A stretch of DNA of 64,000 nucleotides, from contig CBFFRP010000410.1 of the NCBI GenBank assembly GCA_965644295.1, forward strand, positions 186,001 to 250,000, in the 5' to 3' direction. The notes beneath the pieces are model-generated. The model worked only from the letters and a program-made list of their open reading frames with translations. It was not told where the DNA came from and made no database searches. The position numbers and the translations under genes were made by a program. Shown here piece by piece: positions 1 to 11,024 of the stretch; within the stretch, counting starts at the first letter, position 1; every line of letters starts with the position of its first letter. The DNA comes from Paraphysomonas bandaiensis (lineage: Eukaryota > Chrysophyceae).

Positions 1-624
1 ATGCAACTATTAACTACTGTTATTCGACCTATTGTTCATGTTGCCCAAAGTGGAACTGCTGGAGATACAACAACAACTGAGTCCGATACTCGTACAGTTT
101 ACTACAAAGGTCGATATCGGAAGCTGAAAGGAGGAGATTCGAAGGGTTGCAAATCAGTTCAAGCCAAAAGCCTTCGAGATGATTTAATCATGACATCTAA
201 AGCTCATGGTGTTTTGTATAACACAACTTTTACCGATGATGATTACGAAGCATTTAGAGAGAGTTTTCAGCTTCTTATGAAGCGCGATAACGATTTCGGG
301 GTCCATATTAAGGTTCTACTGAAAAGCCTTATTCGCCTTCAAGTTTATACATGTAAAAAGGAAGCCTACAAACTTCTGCGGTCTATTCCAGGAAAGACCC
401 ACGGCATGATTTCTTATGAAAGTATAATTGCTGCGTCAAAAGATATACACCTCCACCAGCGAAACAAGCTTAGAAAGTTCATGAAAGTCCTTCCTGAAAC
501 TTGCAAAGAAAAGGGCTTGACCTGGTTGTTTGGTGATGGATTTCCCACTCCGAAGGATTCGTCTTCTAGATTTAGCACTGGGGAATTTAATACGAAGGAG
601 TTTAATGATTGGGCTGCGAAATAA
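1..624 (+). CDS. Hypothetical protein with degenerate EF-hand-like pair
   Basis: An open frame runs from an ATG at base 1 to a TAA at 622-624 (207 aa), so the gene may begin upstream of the window. Residues about 78-145 have the spacing of an EF-hand pair (FTDDDYEAFRESFQLLMKR, then a second helix-loop-helix ending GMISYESIIAAS). The loops lack the usual run of Asp/Asn/Glu calcium ligands, so calcium binding looks lost. The first 60 residues are Thr/Ser- and Lys-rich without a clear domain. No signal peptide or membrane segment is visible. The EF-hand relation is inferred from helix pattern only; another small helical family is possible. Confidence 0.45.
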   Translation: MQLLTTVIRPIVHVAQSGTAGDTTTTESDTRTVYYKGRYRKLKGGDSKGCKSVQAKSLRDDLIMTSKAHGVLYNTTFTDDDYEAFRESFQLLMKRDNDFGVHIKVLLKSLIRLQVYTCKKEAYKLLRSIPGKTHGMISYESIIAASKDIHLHQRNKLRKFMKVLPETCKEKGLTWLFGDGFPTPKDSSSRFSTGEFNTKEFNDWAAK

Positions 625-1437
625 AAACAGACGAATGACAACGAATTAGTGTTATGAACGCAACTATATCATACGACTTATTGGTATAGTACAGTGTTTG
701 GTGGCAGCAGATTCATGTGTGACGATGTGACGTATATCCGTTTCTTGCTTAGCAGTATTCGCGTCTAGCTAATGTGGGGATCATTGTAGATAAGCAAGGA
801 ATGAAGTATTTGTGCACTGTTTATTGTAGTGACTCGTTGAGAACTCAACGAATGTGGGAATTTCGAATTTATGTGATTGACACAATTAATAATATCGAAA
901 TTCTGATGTGTTTACACTTATCATCCACAGGTGTGAAGCTGACATTGTACTGTGTAGCTATGTGGTAAAGCGAAGTCATTGATAGATTTAGATTTACAAG
1001 TACCTCATTACGTTTCATTCAGTGACATTATCTTCAGTGCACACGTATTTCAAAGCAAACTATTCTAATGCGAGGATGATTTCATCTTTAATATGCGCCT
1101 ACACAGCTAATCATAAAAAAATGCGCTGATGTCATTAGATGACAGAAACACAGATCGAATATTTTACGAAACTGGCTTGTAATCACTCTTACTTCTAACT
1201 TAGAAAGTCCGCTCTTTAGAGACTAAAATGTGGGGCAATAAAATATATGCTTTCTACCAGACCCAAACTCACACACTTAATCCATGTTCCAAGTCAAGAC
1301 TTTACTAGGTTAGATGCGTGGTGGTTGAATTGCAAACTCTGCTCGCTAACTTAACCCTAACTTAAATCAAGAGTAAAACAACAACTATAACACAAAGAAA
1401 TATATATACAAAATCTACTATAAAACCTATTGTATAA
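625..1437. other. Intergenic region, no gene seen
   Basis: This is AT-rich sequence between convergent genes. A 64-codon frame at 774-968 has no recognisable content. It probably holds the 3' untranslated regions of both neighbours. Confidence 0.5.
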
Positions 1438-1747
1438 CTAGCCTTCGCGAAATTTCCATTCCTGCCGACACATTGGACAGTCTTGCCTGACATTCTGTTG
1501 CGACTCTAGCCATTTCATTACACACTGCATATGAAAAGCATGTCCACATTTCCCCCAAACAGGAGGACAGTCATCTAATGAATATATTAGATCACTATGA
1601 GTTCTATGATGTGGTTGTATTACCTCCAGGGAACTTAACACCAGGCGGACAGGCTTCAAATGGCATTCTACAGATACCACATACCTCCTCATCCACATCC
1701 CATTTCCACACCGCAACACCATGCCATCTTTTGATTTTTACCTTCAT
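1438..1747 (-). CDS. APC11: Anaphase-promoting complex subunit 11 (RING-H2)
   Basis: There are two exons (1747-1624 and 1574-1438) with a 49-nt GT-AG intron, giving 86 aa, the normal size for APC11. The start MKVKIKRWHGVAVWKW and the end CPMCRQEWKF are family hallmarks. The RING-H2 metal ligands are visible as CGICR, the downstream DDCPPVWGKCGHAFHMQC block and CPMC. APC11 is the catalytic RING subunit of the APC/C ubiquitin ligase, working with APC2 to ubiquitinate cyclins and securin in the nucleus. The intron splits the codon of the first Asp of DDCPP. Reading upstream of this ATG enters the tetranucleotide repeat, so the start at 1747 is the sensible one. It is divergent from the serine hydrolase gene at 2137. 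Confidence 0.93.
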
Positions 1748-1810
1748 TGGAGTTCTATTTTGAAAAACTAAATAAATAACATACAATACTACCGTTAAAC
1801 AACAACATCC

Positions 1811-2000
1811 ACATACATACATACATACATACATACATACATACATACATACATACATACATACATACATACATACATACATACATACATACATACATAC
1901 ATACATACATACATACATACATACATACATACATACATACATACATACATACATACATACATACATACATACAGACATATATACATACATACATACATAC
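1811..2000. repeat. (ACAT)n tetranucleotide microsatellite
   Basis: About 190 bp of nearly pure ACAT units, with one interruption (cagacatat) near 1972-1981. It lies between the divergent APC11 and FSH1-like genes. Long open frames through it (repeating Met-Tyr-Val-Cys) are repeat artefacts. Confidence 0.97.
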
Positions 2001-2136
2001 ACAGAGTACTCTGGCAGTGGATTGATATCAAGGTAGGACTGTGGTCACTCTGGAACTCAACACTGATCACCAAACACACAGAACATATCAGTACTCTACA
2101 TCAAACACTATTCTCCACACACTCATATAACCATCT

Positions 2137-3050
2137 ATGAATTTTTTTTGTGGGTCAAACTACAGCACATCAATCAAATCAGTGTCTAGTCGTTCAGGTC
2201 GACCTAAAGTACTATGCTTGCATGGGTTCCGTACATCTGGTCTGATATTAGAAAGACAAATGGCAGCTATGCGATGTCATGTCGATGCTGATTTTGTATA
2301 CATGGATGGACCCTTTGAAGCTACTGGTCCACCTGACTCAGGCGTACGTACATTTTATCCCAATCTTCCTTATTATGAGTGGTAATCATGTACTCATGTA
2401 CCTAATCCTTAATAGTAATTCTTCGTAGGTATTCATTATCGTATAGCCAGGAAGCTATATCACGTAGTATGGAGCTTATTTTAAAAGAATTAAGGGAAAA
2501 CGGACCTTATGATGGCATATTGGGATTTTCGCAGGTCAGTAACAATAATTTGACGCTTCTTCAAAAGTAGAAGTTACGAAACTAATGTCTACACGTGTAT
2601 AGGGGGCATGCATGGCAACACGAGTTGCTTATAGACTTCAATCTTGTCCTGAAGAGTTCAAGGGACTAAGTTTAAAATACGTCATTCTAATTGGTGGTGT
2701 ACCCCCAAATGAATCGGAAAAATTGGTGCGGCATATATCATGTCTGTATCACTTGCTGTGCATATACCCATGTTTAAAGTTACGGCGTTCATATGTTCAT
2801 ATATACTTTTCTATGTTATTTATTCGCTTTATAGGTTCCGTTTTCGCCAATCACACTACCCAACCTTCACATCATGGGGGATGAAGACTACGTACTAGAT
2901 CGCTCAGTAATTCTACAAAAAAACTGGTATGATAGTAAAAACTCTGAATTATTAAAACACTCTGGTGGCCACCATATTCCTCCTCTGAGATCGGGTCTGT
3001 ACCCCGCAATAAATACTTTCATAAGAAAGCACAAGGAAGGATGTTGTTAG
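2137..3050 (+). CDS. FSH1/OVCA2-family serine hydrolase
   Basis: There are four exons: 2137-2381, 2429-2534, 2603-2725 and 2835-3050 (introns 47, 68 and 109 nt; protein 229 aa). The fold is alpha/beta hydrolase: KVLCLHGFRTSG gives the first strand and oxyanion region, GFSQGA (residues 114-119) is the nucleophile elbow with Ser116, MGDEDYVLD supplies the acidic residue near 174, and SGGHHIP supplies the His near 204-205. All splice phases join in frame, and the last exon restores the classic FSH1 C-terminus. FSH1/OVCA2 enzymes are small cytosolic carboxylesterases that prefer acyl esters; the substrate cannot be read from sequence. The third donor (GTGCGG) is weak, but the codon join LV is sound. 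Confidence 0.88.
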
Positions 3051-5015
3051 ATAATAACTTTTGTGTGTACAGTACATTGGTATAGCATATGACATCAAGC
3101 TCATCATAATCAATACAGAAGATGGCACGTTAGTTGGTGAATGACTACTACGATAATATTCTTCCTAAATACTCAGAATAATGAACGCAACATATGGTGT
3201 CTTAAGGCGTAATGTTTAGGTTCTTCTTGGCATTTTAAAATAGCGGCATAATAGCTTAGGTGTATGTCAAGTATAGTTACAAATTTATAAATCCAATTAA
3301 CTACTACCCAACTATTCTAAAGAAGTTGGTCATATTGCCCCATTCCGAGAGCGTACTCTAGTGAAGTGCTAGTGTTGACTAAGCTAAGTAATAGATTATT
3401 AATTAAAATCTCAGCGTATTCTTTGTGTGTCGGCACCAATAAAAGTCCAGCTAGATCTACACTATACTTGCATAGCCTATATGAGATTACGAGAAACCCC
3501 GCGCATTCTAGGGGAGGGAGGGGAGGTAGCCAATGTCACACTAGGCCTATACTGAGTCATCCATGGTTACGAGAAGTCCCGTTTAATCTTTGTTAGGTTA
3601 TAATGAGAATGTACACATCATGGTCTTACTAGAATCTGCGTGAATTACATATATAAAAGTCATATAGAAATCCCATTATTTATTATTACTTTTATCTCAG
3701 CAAAGGTTAACACAGGTAGGGGGGCAACAGAATCTGCGCGTGATCTATGCGGTCAGCTACGTTGGTACACGGGTGAGTGGGTAGTAGAATCAGTGCTATA
3801 TCTCGGTGTTTTAGGTGGTGTACAGCCTGCCTACACTATGGTCACACCCTCGGAATGGGGCATATATCTATGCCAAGAATCTCATAGTCATGGAATTGAT
3901 GCCTTTATATTTAATACGACTTATTTTTTACAAAAGTAGTTATTCTCTCTCATTTGTGCATGCTTCGTTTAAAGATCCCTATCGAATTCAGGGATTACTA
4001 CGAAACATTCACTCTAATACGACACATGCGCATAATTTATTTTTCTTCGAAGTACAGAAGAAAGGTTGCTGTATCGTATAGAATCACTTTCAAAGAGAAA
4101 TATTTAAATAGTAAGAACGTTAAAGAGTATGTCCTTCACACACTTTAGTAAGTCGTCCATACGAATGTCTTTGCGACAGTGCCTTGCAAATGATTGGATC
4201 CTTAGTCCGCGATCATACCATTGCATACTATTGGCCATTCATCGTCGCAAGGAATGACACTTGCTGCAGTGTACAGAGTGAGAGTATCATTAGATTACAT
4301 TATGTCGTATCGTGTTCACGCTAAGGGCCTTATAGTGTATCCACAGATACAAGTGTACAGCAGAGGGTAAGGTATTAAAGAATTAATATGGAAATCATAT
4401 CATCCAACTCAAATGTTATTATTCGTGCTCTATGCAGCTCATATCCTGATCTCATATCTTAACATCTCAACTGCCGCATATCCATCACCATGAGCGATCT
4501 GCTGCACTGGTGTATCATATCGGCATCCTTTGTATATTTTTGTTCCAAGATGCCTCTAATATTGAGACAATAATTATGTGTATTCCAGCCGTAGTTGTAA
4601 TGCAGTAATATAGAGAATATTTGCTTCAATATATTCCCGAAAAATAAGATGCTGACTGCCGATACGATATACACTGTACATGCACATACAGTGCATATAC
4701 TCTGTATATGTATAATATATATGTATATATATCCCAATTTTAACATAAAAAGTATGTTTCATGCATACAAATAATGGATTTCTGATTTTTTTATTGGCTT
4801 TTTCAAAAGAAAAGTTGAATTCTAGAATTAGTTTTTGTCAGAAGTATCACTGTCAACTAATGAATTATCGTATACAAAGTGTTCTGCTCTCTGATTTGTT
4901 GGAAATAGAAAGAAGGTTCTTATCCTGTTCAAAGATTGTGCATATTGATTATGCATCCAACAGTTAAGATACACATACATATCACTATATAATTAACAAT
5001 TTAATAAACACAATA
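3051..5015. other. Long intergenic region; only a dispersed repeat recognised
   Basis: Several frames of 60-99 codons occur (for example 3640-3939 and 4459-4746), but none shows domain content or family motifs. The segment 4520-4690 matches another locus in the window. There is a degenerate TACAGCAGAG at 4356. Otherwise nothing is recognised. Confidence 0.5.
4520..4690 (+). repeat. Dispersed repeat, copy 1
   Basis: It starts CGGCATCCTTTG and ends near AAAAATAAGATGCTGACTGC at 4661, with weaker similarity to about 4690. It matches 42626-42797 in the same orientation with few substitutions over about 140 bp. No coding content is seen; it could be a SINE- or MITE-like unit or a segmental duplicate. 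Confidence 0.8.
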
Positions 5016-5431
5016 ATGCCAAACGGTTGGAAAAAAAGAGTTAACAAGAAAGATTTATCTCGCCGTCAAAGAGCAGGTGGAGGAAAGAGTAGCATGGAAG
5101 GTTGTTCTAGAAGGAAATGTGTACTGTGCTCTATTAACGGGCCAATAGATAAGAGTTCAAAGAAAGGTAAGGGAAGATATAAGGGATTGAATGCGAATTA
5201 CTTATCACTGAGTGGAAGTGTTCCTAATTCTATGGTAGCTTTGTCAATATGGGAAATCATGTAGAAAACATGCTGTATACTCACATACGTATATGTATAT
5301 GTCATATACAGCACTTGGTATGTATTACTATATGTGATATAATCCAACGTGATGAAAAAATGTTTGATGCCCTCCTGCAATCATGTAGATTGTGTAACCC
5401 TACCCATTACTATAACATGAAAAATTATTAG
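5016..5431 (+). CDS. Small basic Cys-containing hypothetical protein
   Basis: This is a two-exon model, 5016-5234 and 5312-5431, joined in phase 0 across a 77-nt GT-AG intron, giving 112 aa. The first 60 residues are very basic (MPNGWKKRVNKKDLSRRQR). There are two Cys-x2-Cys pairs, CVLC in exon 1 and CRLC in exon 2, so a small zinc-binding fold is possible. I recognise no family. Without splicing, exon 1 alone gives an 82-aa frame. The gene sits just upstream of the nested transposon cluster. The model rests only on a plausible splice pair and open frames. Confidence 0.35.
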
Positions 5432-5751
5432 CATTAATCAAGCCTTATTTCGGGGAAGGTTTTAGATAGCTGAAAGCTCCAAAGTATACAGCACTTTGGG
5501 TAATTAAATCAGTACTCATGGTGATTAAAGTATAAAGTTATTTGGGGTGATAGTGTACATGACAGCAGGGTTCAGTAACAATATATTGCAGTACTATTAT
5601 TAGGTAGCATTCAATCAATACTATTGATAGAGGTTTTGGAACCTGCTCATAGCAATATATGGCAATATAGTAGTATCGTCGATAAGTAAGAATATGGATT
5701 CAATTTAAGATAACATGATAACCAAACCCCTTCGCTGGCTACTGCTTAGAT

Positions 5752-6487
5752 CAGGGATAGGGAACAATATATTATATTGCAATACATTGTACAATATATT
5801 GCAATATGTTGTAAAATATATTGACTGGTGGACTGGTCAAATATTCCCATCAATATTGTTTCTGTTAAAGTAGCTCGCAATATATTGCAAGCTTCTTAAC
5901 TGTGGGGTAAAAAGTATAAGTCCATGTATATAAATCTCCGTTCAGACAGTGATTATTGCAACAATACAGAGTATGACGAAGCTGAAGTCGGCAATGCGGA
6001 AAATATTCTTCAATCAGCTCAAAAATTTAAAAAACTGAAAGTTGAAATATCTAAGTACAGGTGCACGGGTCATGTAGTATGTACTACCTATACAAGTGAA
6101 CGCCTGTTCAGCGCAGGAAAACGGATTATATCAGCGTTGCGCAAACGTATGTTGTTTCTGAAAAAGCTAACAGACAGTTGTGGCCGGATGCAAGTATATT
6201 TCAATTAATATTGGATGAATATGGTGATGATGTCACCGATGATGACTCAGAGGATGAGTATGAGGAAACTTTTAATTAGTTAAAAGTAGTGGGTTTGATT
6301 ATCAAGTGACCTTAGACCTTATATTGATTGCACTAAATACTACGGATGTATTTACTTACTGATTTGTCGTACTAATATATGGCTATATATTGTACTACTA
6401 TTGTAGAGCCGGTTTAAAAACTCCATCAATACTATTGATGGAACGCTATCTAACAATAGTATTGCAATATATTTTCCCCTATCCCTG
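5752..6487 (+). mobile_element. Inner, younger hAT deletion derivative
   Basis: The terminal inverted repeats are CAGGGATAGGGAACAATATA at 5752 and its counterpart TATTTTCCCCTATCCCTG ending at 6487. The flanking 8-mers GCTTAGAT (5744-5751) and GCGTAAAT (6488-6495) agree at 6 of 8 positions, a decayed hAT-type target duplication. At 736 bp the element is far shorter than an autonomous hAT and keeps only the transposase C-terminus. It lies inside the older, oppositely oriented copy of the same family. Confidence 0.85.
5924..6279 (+). pseudogene. hAT transposase C-terminal dimerisation-domain remnant
   Basis: The frame at 5924-6208 contains TSERLFSAGKRIISALRKRM, the signature of the hAT C-terminal dimerisation region. 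A frame change near 6165-6185 breaks it, since the conserved Leu-Trp-Pro-Asp and the acidic Asp/Glu-rich tail continue in another frame to a TAG at 6277-6279. There is no BED zinc finger or catalytic core, so it cannot transpose itself. The source protein would be a DDE-type DNA transposase. Confidence 0.8.
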
Positions 6488-6765
6488 GCGTAAATAATCA
6501 CAACTTTCTTCATACTCATTGTCGGTGCCATCATCGGTGACACAAGCATAACCACATTCATTCGAAATTAATTGAAATATGCATCCGACCACAACTGTCA
6601 ATTAGCTTGCAGAAAAAAAAAAAAAAACATAAGCTTCATCATCCTCTGCATTGTTGCAATCACTGTCACAATATATATGGACTTATATTTATATACACGG
6701 ACCTATATTTTTCACCCTATAGGTAAGAAGCTTTTGTATATGATTGCAATATATTGTGAGATTGT

Positions 6766-6803
6766 GTATTGAACTACAACCAACTCCTACGTGCGTACTT
6801 GAA
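6766..6803 (+). repeat. 38-bp direct repeat, 5' copy (LTR remnant)
   Basis: Identical to 10987-11024 and placed directly before the copia open frame, which is open from 6803. Sequence either side of the two copies differs, so only these 38 bp are shared. Confidence 0.9.
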
Positions 6804-6904
6804 ACGAAGGAAGTACAGCAAAAGGGTTACTACAGGCACTGGAAGAGAGATTTCTCAATGTTGAAAAGAATACAGTACAGGCAGAGGTCACAAAGTTCAA
6901 TTCA

Positions 6905-9900
6905 ATGAAGATTACCTCAAGTCAGTCAGGAGCAGAGTTCGTCGACAGCGTTGAAGCCCAGGCCAAGATTCTCGAGAATCTAGGTCGTGAAGTCACGGAA
7001 GACGACAAGCTCACTCGACTAAAGGAAGGTCTCACAGACAAGAGATATTCCCAACTAGCACACAGCCTGTATACAGCAAACGATGTGACATACGCAAGAG
7101 CAAGCAGCCTAATCAAAGGGTATGAAAACACATCATTCGGCAAGCATGCGTTGCAAAATTCAGGGGAAGACAGTGTCAATCAAGCAGTGGATGACAGTAA
7201 ATGGAAAGAGCACAAGAGAAAGGGCAGATGCAATAAGTGCAAGAAACTTGGCCACTTTGCTAGGGAGTGCAAGACTCCAGAGCATGTCATAAAGAGGATG
7301 AAGGGGACAAGATCACAGAGAAAAGATAGAGATCACAGAAACAGGGGTGATAACAAAACAAAGCTACCTGTGTGTGAGATATGTGACATCCCAGGCCATC
7401 AGACTAAAGACTGCTTCCACTTGAAGACTGCTAAAGCTGCAGTGGTCAGTTCTAAACGGGGGCGAGACTCTAGAAGGGAAACGGCACCCTACAAGAACAA
7501 GAAGAAACCGCGAGTGTCTGTACATGATTCAGAAGATGAAGCGGGATACGAATCGATGATATGTGTGGAAGAAGAGGTGAATCTAGCACAGAGCATGTCA
7601 GATGTTATTTATTTAGACAGCGGGTGCAACAAGATGATCCTTACCTCCAAAAACCACATGACCAACCTTCAGCGCGCTGATAGGCAGATGTCCACAGCGA
7701 ACAAAGGTAAACTGTCAATACACAGTGTTGGCGATGTAGGAAGCTTTAAAAAGGTGTACTACGCACCTGAAGCAAGTAAGAACCTCGTAGATATGAAGAG
7801 CATCACAGATAGGGGTTGTGTTGTGACGTTCGATAATGATGAAGTCGTCATTCGAAATAAGACTACGAACAAGACACTCATTAGACAGAGAAGTGTTAAT
7901 GGATTATATCCAGTTCGACTCGAAGACTTACTTCAGCTTGGAGAAGAATCCTCAGCAGCACTTGAGGAGCAGGGGTTTGATGACCAGCGAATTCTATGGC
8001 ACAAAAGACTTGGCCATGTCAACTATGATAAACTGACTGAGTCCGACCGCCGAGGCCTAGTTGATGGAATAAATCTGGACAAGAAATATTTCAGAAAAAA
8101 ACACAAAAAAACGATATGCAAATGTAATACCTGCATGCGATCGAAACTCACGAGAAAGAACTTCAGGACTCCACGCCAGTTGATGAACTTAGACAACAAC
8201 CCAAAGGAGAGAGGGGTGCTCAGTGCAGATACGATGGAAGTCCTAAACACGCCATCGATGGAAGGCTACAAACATGTGTTACTATTCAAGCACAGTGATG
8301 CAAAACATGTATGGGCTTATGGGTTGAAAAACAAGACTGGGAGTGAAGTGTTAAAGTGTATGAAGGACATGGTAGAGACCCAACTTGTCAAAGAAGGATT
8401 GCAACTACGACGATATCATGCAGATGGCGCAGGAGAACTAGTAGGGCAACATGTCAGGCAGTACTTACGTGAAACCACCAGCACAAGGACTGTACAGGTT
8501 ACTTGGACTCCACGTGACACACCCGAAATGAATTCGCTATCGGAACGCACTAATCGTACAGTGAAGGAGATGGCCCTTGCTATATTGCTCGATAGTGGCA
8601 TGCCATCAGTATTTTGGTTCAAAGCAGTCTTGCATGCTGTATATCTGATCAACAGGTTACCTACGAAGACAACGAAAGGATACATCTCACCTTTTGAGTA
8701 TATTACTGGAACCGCACCAGATGTGAGTGACTTGAAGATCTGGGGCTGCAAGGCATGGGCTATTGTGCCGAAGGAGCAGCGCCGCAAAGAGTGGAAAGAA
8801 AAGGGAAAACCTGGATACTATATGGGACAATGTCAACAACCTGTTGGACACCAAATATATATTCCAGACCTGAATGCTATTATTGTTGCAGTCAATGCAC
8901 AGTTTGATGAGTCAATTCCAGAGCGTTCACAGGAGTATTTCGACGAAATAGATAATCTACAAATCGACACCTCAGAAACAGCAGAGAGTGTAAATGACTA
9001 TCAGTACCTGGTGGGCCTCAGACATCTTGATGGACACCTGTGTTATGTTACCACCAGAGTGATAGAGAGAAGAGGAGTCATTGTTGCATATAGGAGATTA
9101 GATATGAAAGGAAATACTACCGAGGAGCAAACTCCAATTCATATCAAAGATGTAGTAAAGATGACTCACTCTACAAAGTGTCAGACCGACAAGTTTAATA
9201 GTTTGCGAAATGAGTTGGATCAGACTTGTAATGACAGTGACAATGAACAGAGGACTCCTGACCGCTCAAATCGGGGCGCATCTTCAACAGGTGGGGCAGA
9301 TCGAAATCCCAGAACTGAAAAACGACCTCGAAAAAAACGGCACATTGTTAACGTTGGTGTCCTCGGCGATGTCTCATTGTTTCTTGATTCCTCCAACAGC
9401 ACAATTAAAGAGCCACAGACGCTGGCAGAAGCAAAGAAGACTCCACAGAGAACATACTGGATTGAAGCTACCAGGAAGGAGGTGCACAAGCTTGAACGAA
9501 GGACATGCTGGAAGATTGTCCGAAGGCCGAAACACCGAAAAATCATAAAATCTAAATTGGTCTTTAAAGTAAAGCGCGACCATCTTGGAAAAATTAAGAA
9601 GTTCAAAGTTCGACTTGTGGCGAAAGGGTTTACTCAAGAACAAGGAGTCGACTATAATGAGACATTCTCCCCAGTAGCTAAAGGTGTATCATTTAGGCTA
9701 GCACTAGCACTGGCTCTGCGATACAATCTGCAACTCCGTCAACTCGATGTAGAAACGGCATTTCCGTATGCAGATCTGGACGAAGACGTGTTTATGTCTC
9801 CACCTGCAGGAATAGATATTCCACAAGGCTGTTGTTTGAAGATTCTGAAGAGTTTGTATGGCCTAAAACAAGCGCCTCGAAATTGGCATTCAATGCTGAA

Positions 9901-10939
9901 GGACAGTATAAAGGCGATGGGGTATAAACAATGTGTTCTTGACCCATGTTTATTTGTACTCAAGGGTACTGATGATAACCTACATATGATACTTGTGTAT
10001 GTAGATGATATCATTGTGCTCAGCTCTGACAGCCGTCATATTGAAGAAGTCATCAGCGCCTTTAAGACTCAATATGCCATGCAAGATATGGGGGACCTTA
10101 AGCATTATTTAGGTCTTACCATTGAGCGTCATAATGGCCAGATTAAGTTACATCAGTCTGCATATGCTAAAGATGTTGTGGCCAGATTCAATCACTTGTT
10201 GTCAGAAAAGAAGAGACGGTGCAAGGCAACCACACCTCTACCACCTGGCCTAAAGTTGTCCAAGGATGCAAAAGAGGAAGAAACTCGAAAACAGAGAGAA
10301 TACGTTGATGCATTTCCCTATCAATCTGTTATTGGTGCCTTAATGTATTTGGCAGTGCATACTAGACCAGACATGGCATATACAGTAAATCTTCTCTCCC
10401 GGTTCACCACAAGACCCACGTACGCTGCATGTCAAGCTGCTCTGCATACTTTATTGTATTTAGAAAATACAGTTGATCAAGATTGGGCCGGAGATCTGGA
10501 TACATGCAGATCCACTACAGGGTATATCGTATATCTGTGGGGTGCTCCAATTGCATGGCAGTCCAGACTGCAGCCAACAGTGGCTACGTCGACTATGGAA
10601 GCTGAATATATGGCTGCATATGCTGCAATTCAGGAGATTGTATGGATACGAGGGGTGATGACAGAGCTCGGAATTCGTGGATTTGAGCTCAGTAAGAATG
10701 CGTCTCCAACAATCTTGAATATGGACAGCAAGAGTGCGATTGATCTAGCTCAGAACCCGGTAAATCATAAACGTTCCAAGCATATTCGGATCAAGTATCA
10801 TTGGATTCGAGAGCAAGTGGGAGGCTGTATCGTCAGGCTGAATCATGTGCCAACGGCAGAGATGACAGCAGACGTGATGACTAAAGCCTTGTCCGAGAAG
10901 CTGCACTATCAGCATGTGCACACTATGGTATCGCACTAA
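6905..10939 (+). CDS. Copia Gag-Pol polyprotein
   Basis: This is one uninterrupted frame of 1344 aa from the first ATG, open back to 6803, which already lies mid-Gag. In order: the Gag C-terminal half; two CCHC knuckles (CNKCKKLGHFAREC and CEICDIPGHQTKDC); protease with DSG; integrase with an HHCC zinc domain (HKRLGHVNYD, CNTCMRSK) and catalytic Asp-Asp-Glu (SADTMEV, HADGAG, NSLSERTNR); reverse transcriptase with YVDD; RNase H with STMEAEYMAAY. The integrase-before-RT order defines Ty1/copia. About 30 residues between the RT thumb and RNase H appear deleted in frame (LENT runs straight to VDQDWAGD). An open pol despite a lost 5' end suggests a fairly recent insertion. Confidence 0.95.
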   Translation: MKITSSQSGAEFVDSVEAQAKILENLGREVTEDDKLTRLKEGLTDKRYSQLAHSLYTANDVTYARASSLIKGYENTSFGKHALQNSGEDSVNQAVDDSKWKEHKRKGRCNKCKKLGHFARECKTPEHVIKRMKGTRSQRKDRDHRNRGDNKTKLPVCEICDIPGHQTKDCFHLKTAKAAVVSSKRGRDSRRETAPYKNKKKPRVSVHDSEDEAGYESMICVEEEVNLAQSMSDVIYLDSGCNKMILTSKNHMTNLQRADRQMSTANKGKLSIHSVGDVGSFKKVYYAPEASKNLVDMKSITDRGCVVTFDNDEVVIRNKTTNKTLIRQRSVNGLYPVRLEDLLQLGEESSAALEEQGFDDQRILWHKRLGHVNYDKLTESDRRGLVDGINLDKKYFRKKHKKTICKCNTCMRSKLTRKNFRTPRQLMNLDNNPKERGVLSADTMEVLNTPSMEGYKHVLLFKHSDAKHVWAYGLKNKTGSEVLKCMKDMVETQLVKEGLQLRRYHADGAGELVGQHVRQYLRETTSTRTVQVTWTPRDTPEMNSLSERTNRTVKEMALAILLDSGMPSVFWFKAVLHAVYLINRLPTKTTKGYISPFEYITGTAPDVSDLKIWGCKAWAIVPKEQRRKEWKEKGKPGYYMGQCQQPVGHQIYIPDLNAIIVAVNAQFDESIPERSQEYFDEIDNLQIDTSETAESVNDYQYLVGLRHLDGHLCYVTTRVIERRGVIVAYRRLDMKGNTTEEQTPIHIKDVVKMTHSTKCQTDKFNSLRNELDQTCNDSDNEQRTPDRSNRGASSTGGADRNPRTEKRPRKKRHIVNVGVLGDVSLFLDSSNSTIKEPQTLAEAKKTPQRTYWIEATRKEVHKLERRTCWKIVRRPKHRKIIKSKLVFKVKRDHLGKIKKFKVRLVAKGFTQEQGVDYNETFSPVAKGVSFRLALALALRYNLQLRQLDVETAFPYADLDEDVFMSPPAGIDIPQGCCLKILKSLYGLKQAPRNWHSMLKDSIKAMGYKQCVLDPCLFVLKGTDDNLHMILVYVDDIIVLSSDSRHIEEVISAFKTQYAMQDMGDLKHYLGLTIERHNGQIKLHQSAYAKDVVARFNHLLSEKKRRCKATTPLPPGLKLSKDAKEEETRKQREYVDAFPYQSVIGALMYLAVHTRPDMAYTVNLLSRFTTRPTYAACQAALHTLLYLENTVDQDWAGDLDTCRSTTGYIVYLWGAPIAWQSRLQPTVATSTMEAEYMAAYAAIQEIVWIRGVMTELGIRGFELSKNASPTILNMDSKSAIDLAQNPVNHKRSKHIRIKYHWIREQVGGCIVRLNHVPTAEMTADVMTKALSEKLHYQHVHTMVSH

Positions 10940-10986
10940 GTAGACTTGCTCATCACAGTATATTCTGATATGTTCATTGAGTGGGA

Positions 10987-11024
10987 GTATTGAACTACAA
11001 CCAACTCCTACGTGCGTACTTGAA
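10987..11024 (+). repeat. 38-bp direct repeat, 3' copy (start of 3' LTR)
   Basis: Identical to 6766-6803. It is preceded by a purine run GAGTGGGAG (10979-10987), as expected for a polypurine tract before a 3' LTR. TATTGA at its start is mirrored by TCAATA at 11261-11266, a possible LTR end. Confidence 0.85.

Noticed and set aside
3366-4148. Several small plus-strand frames
   Set aside because: No family motif, biased composition and overlap in different phases; no spliced model improved them.
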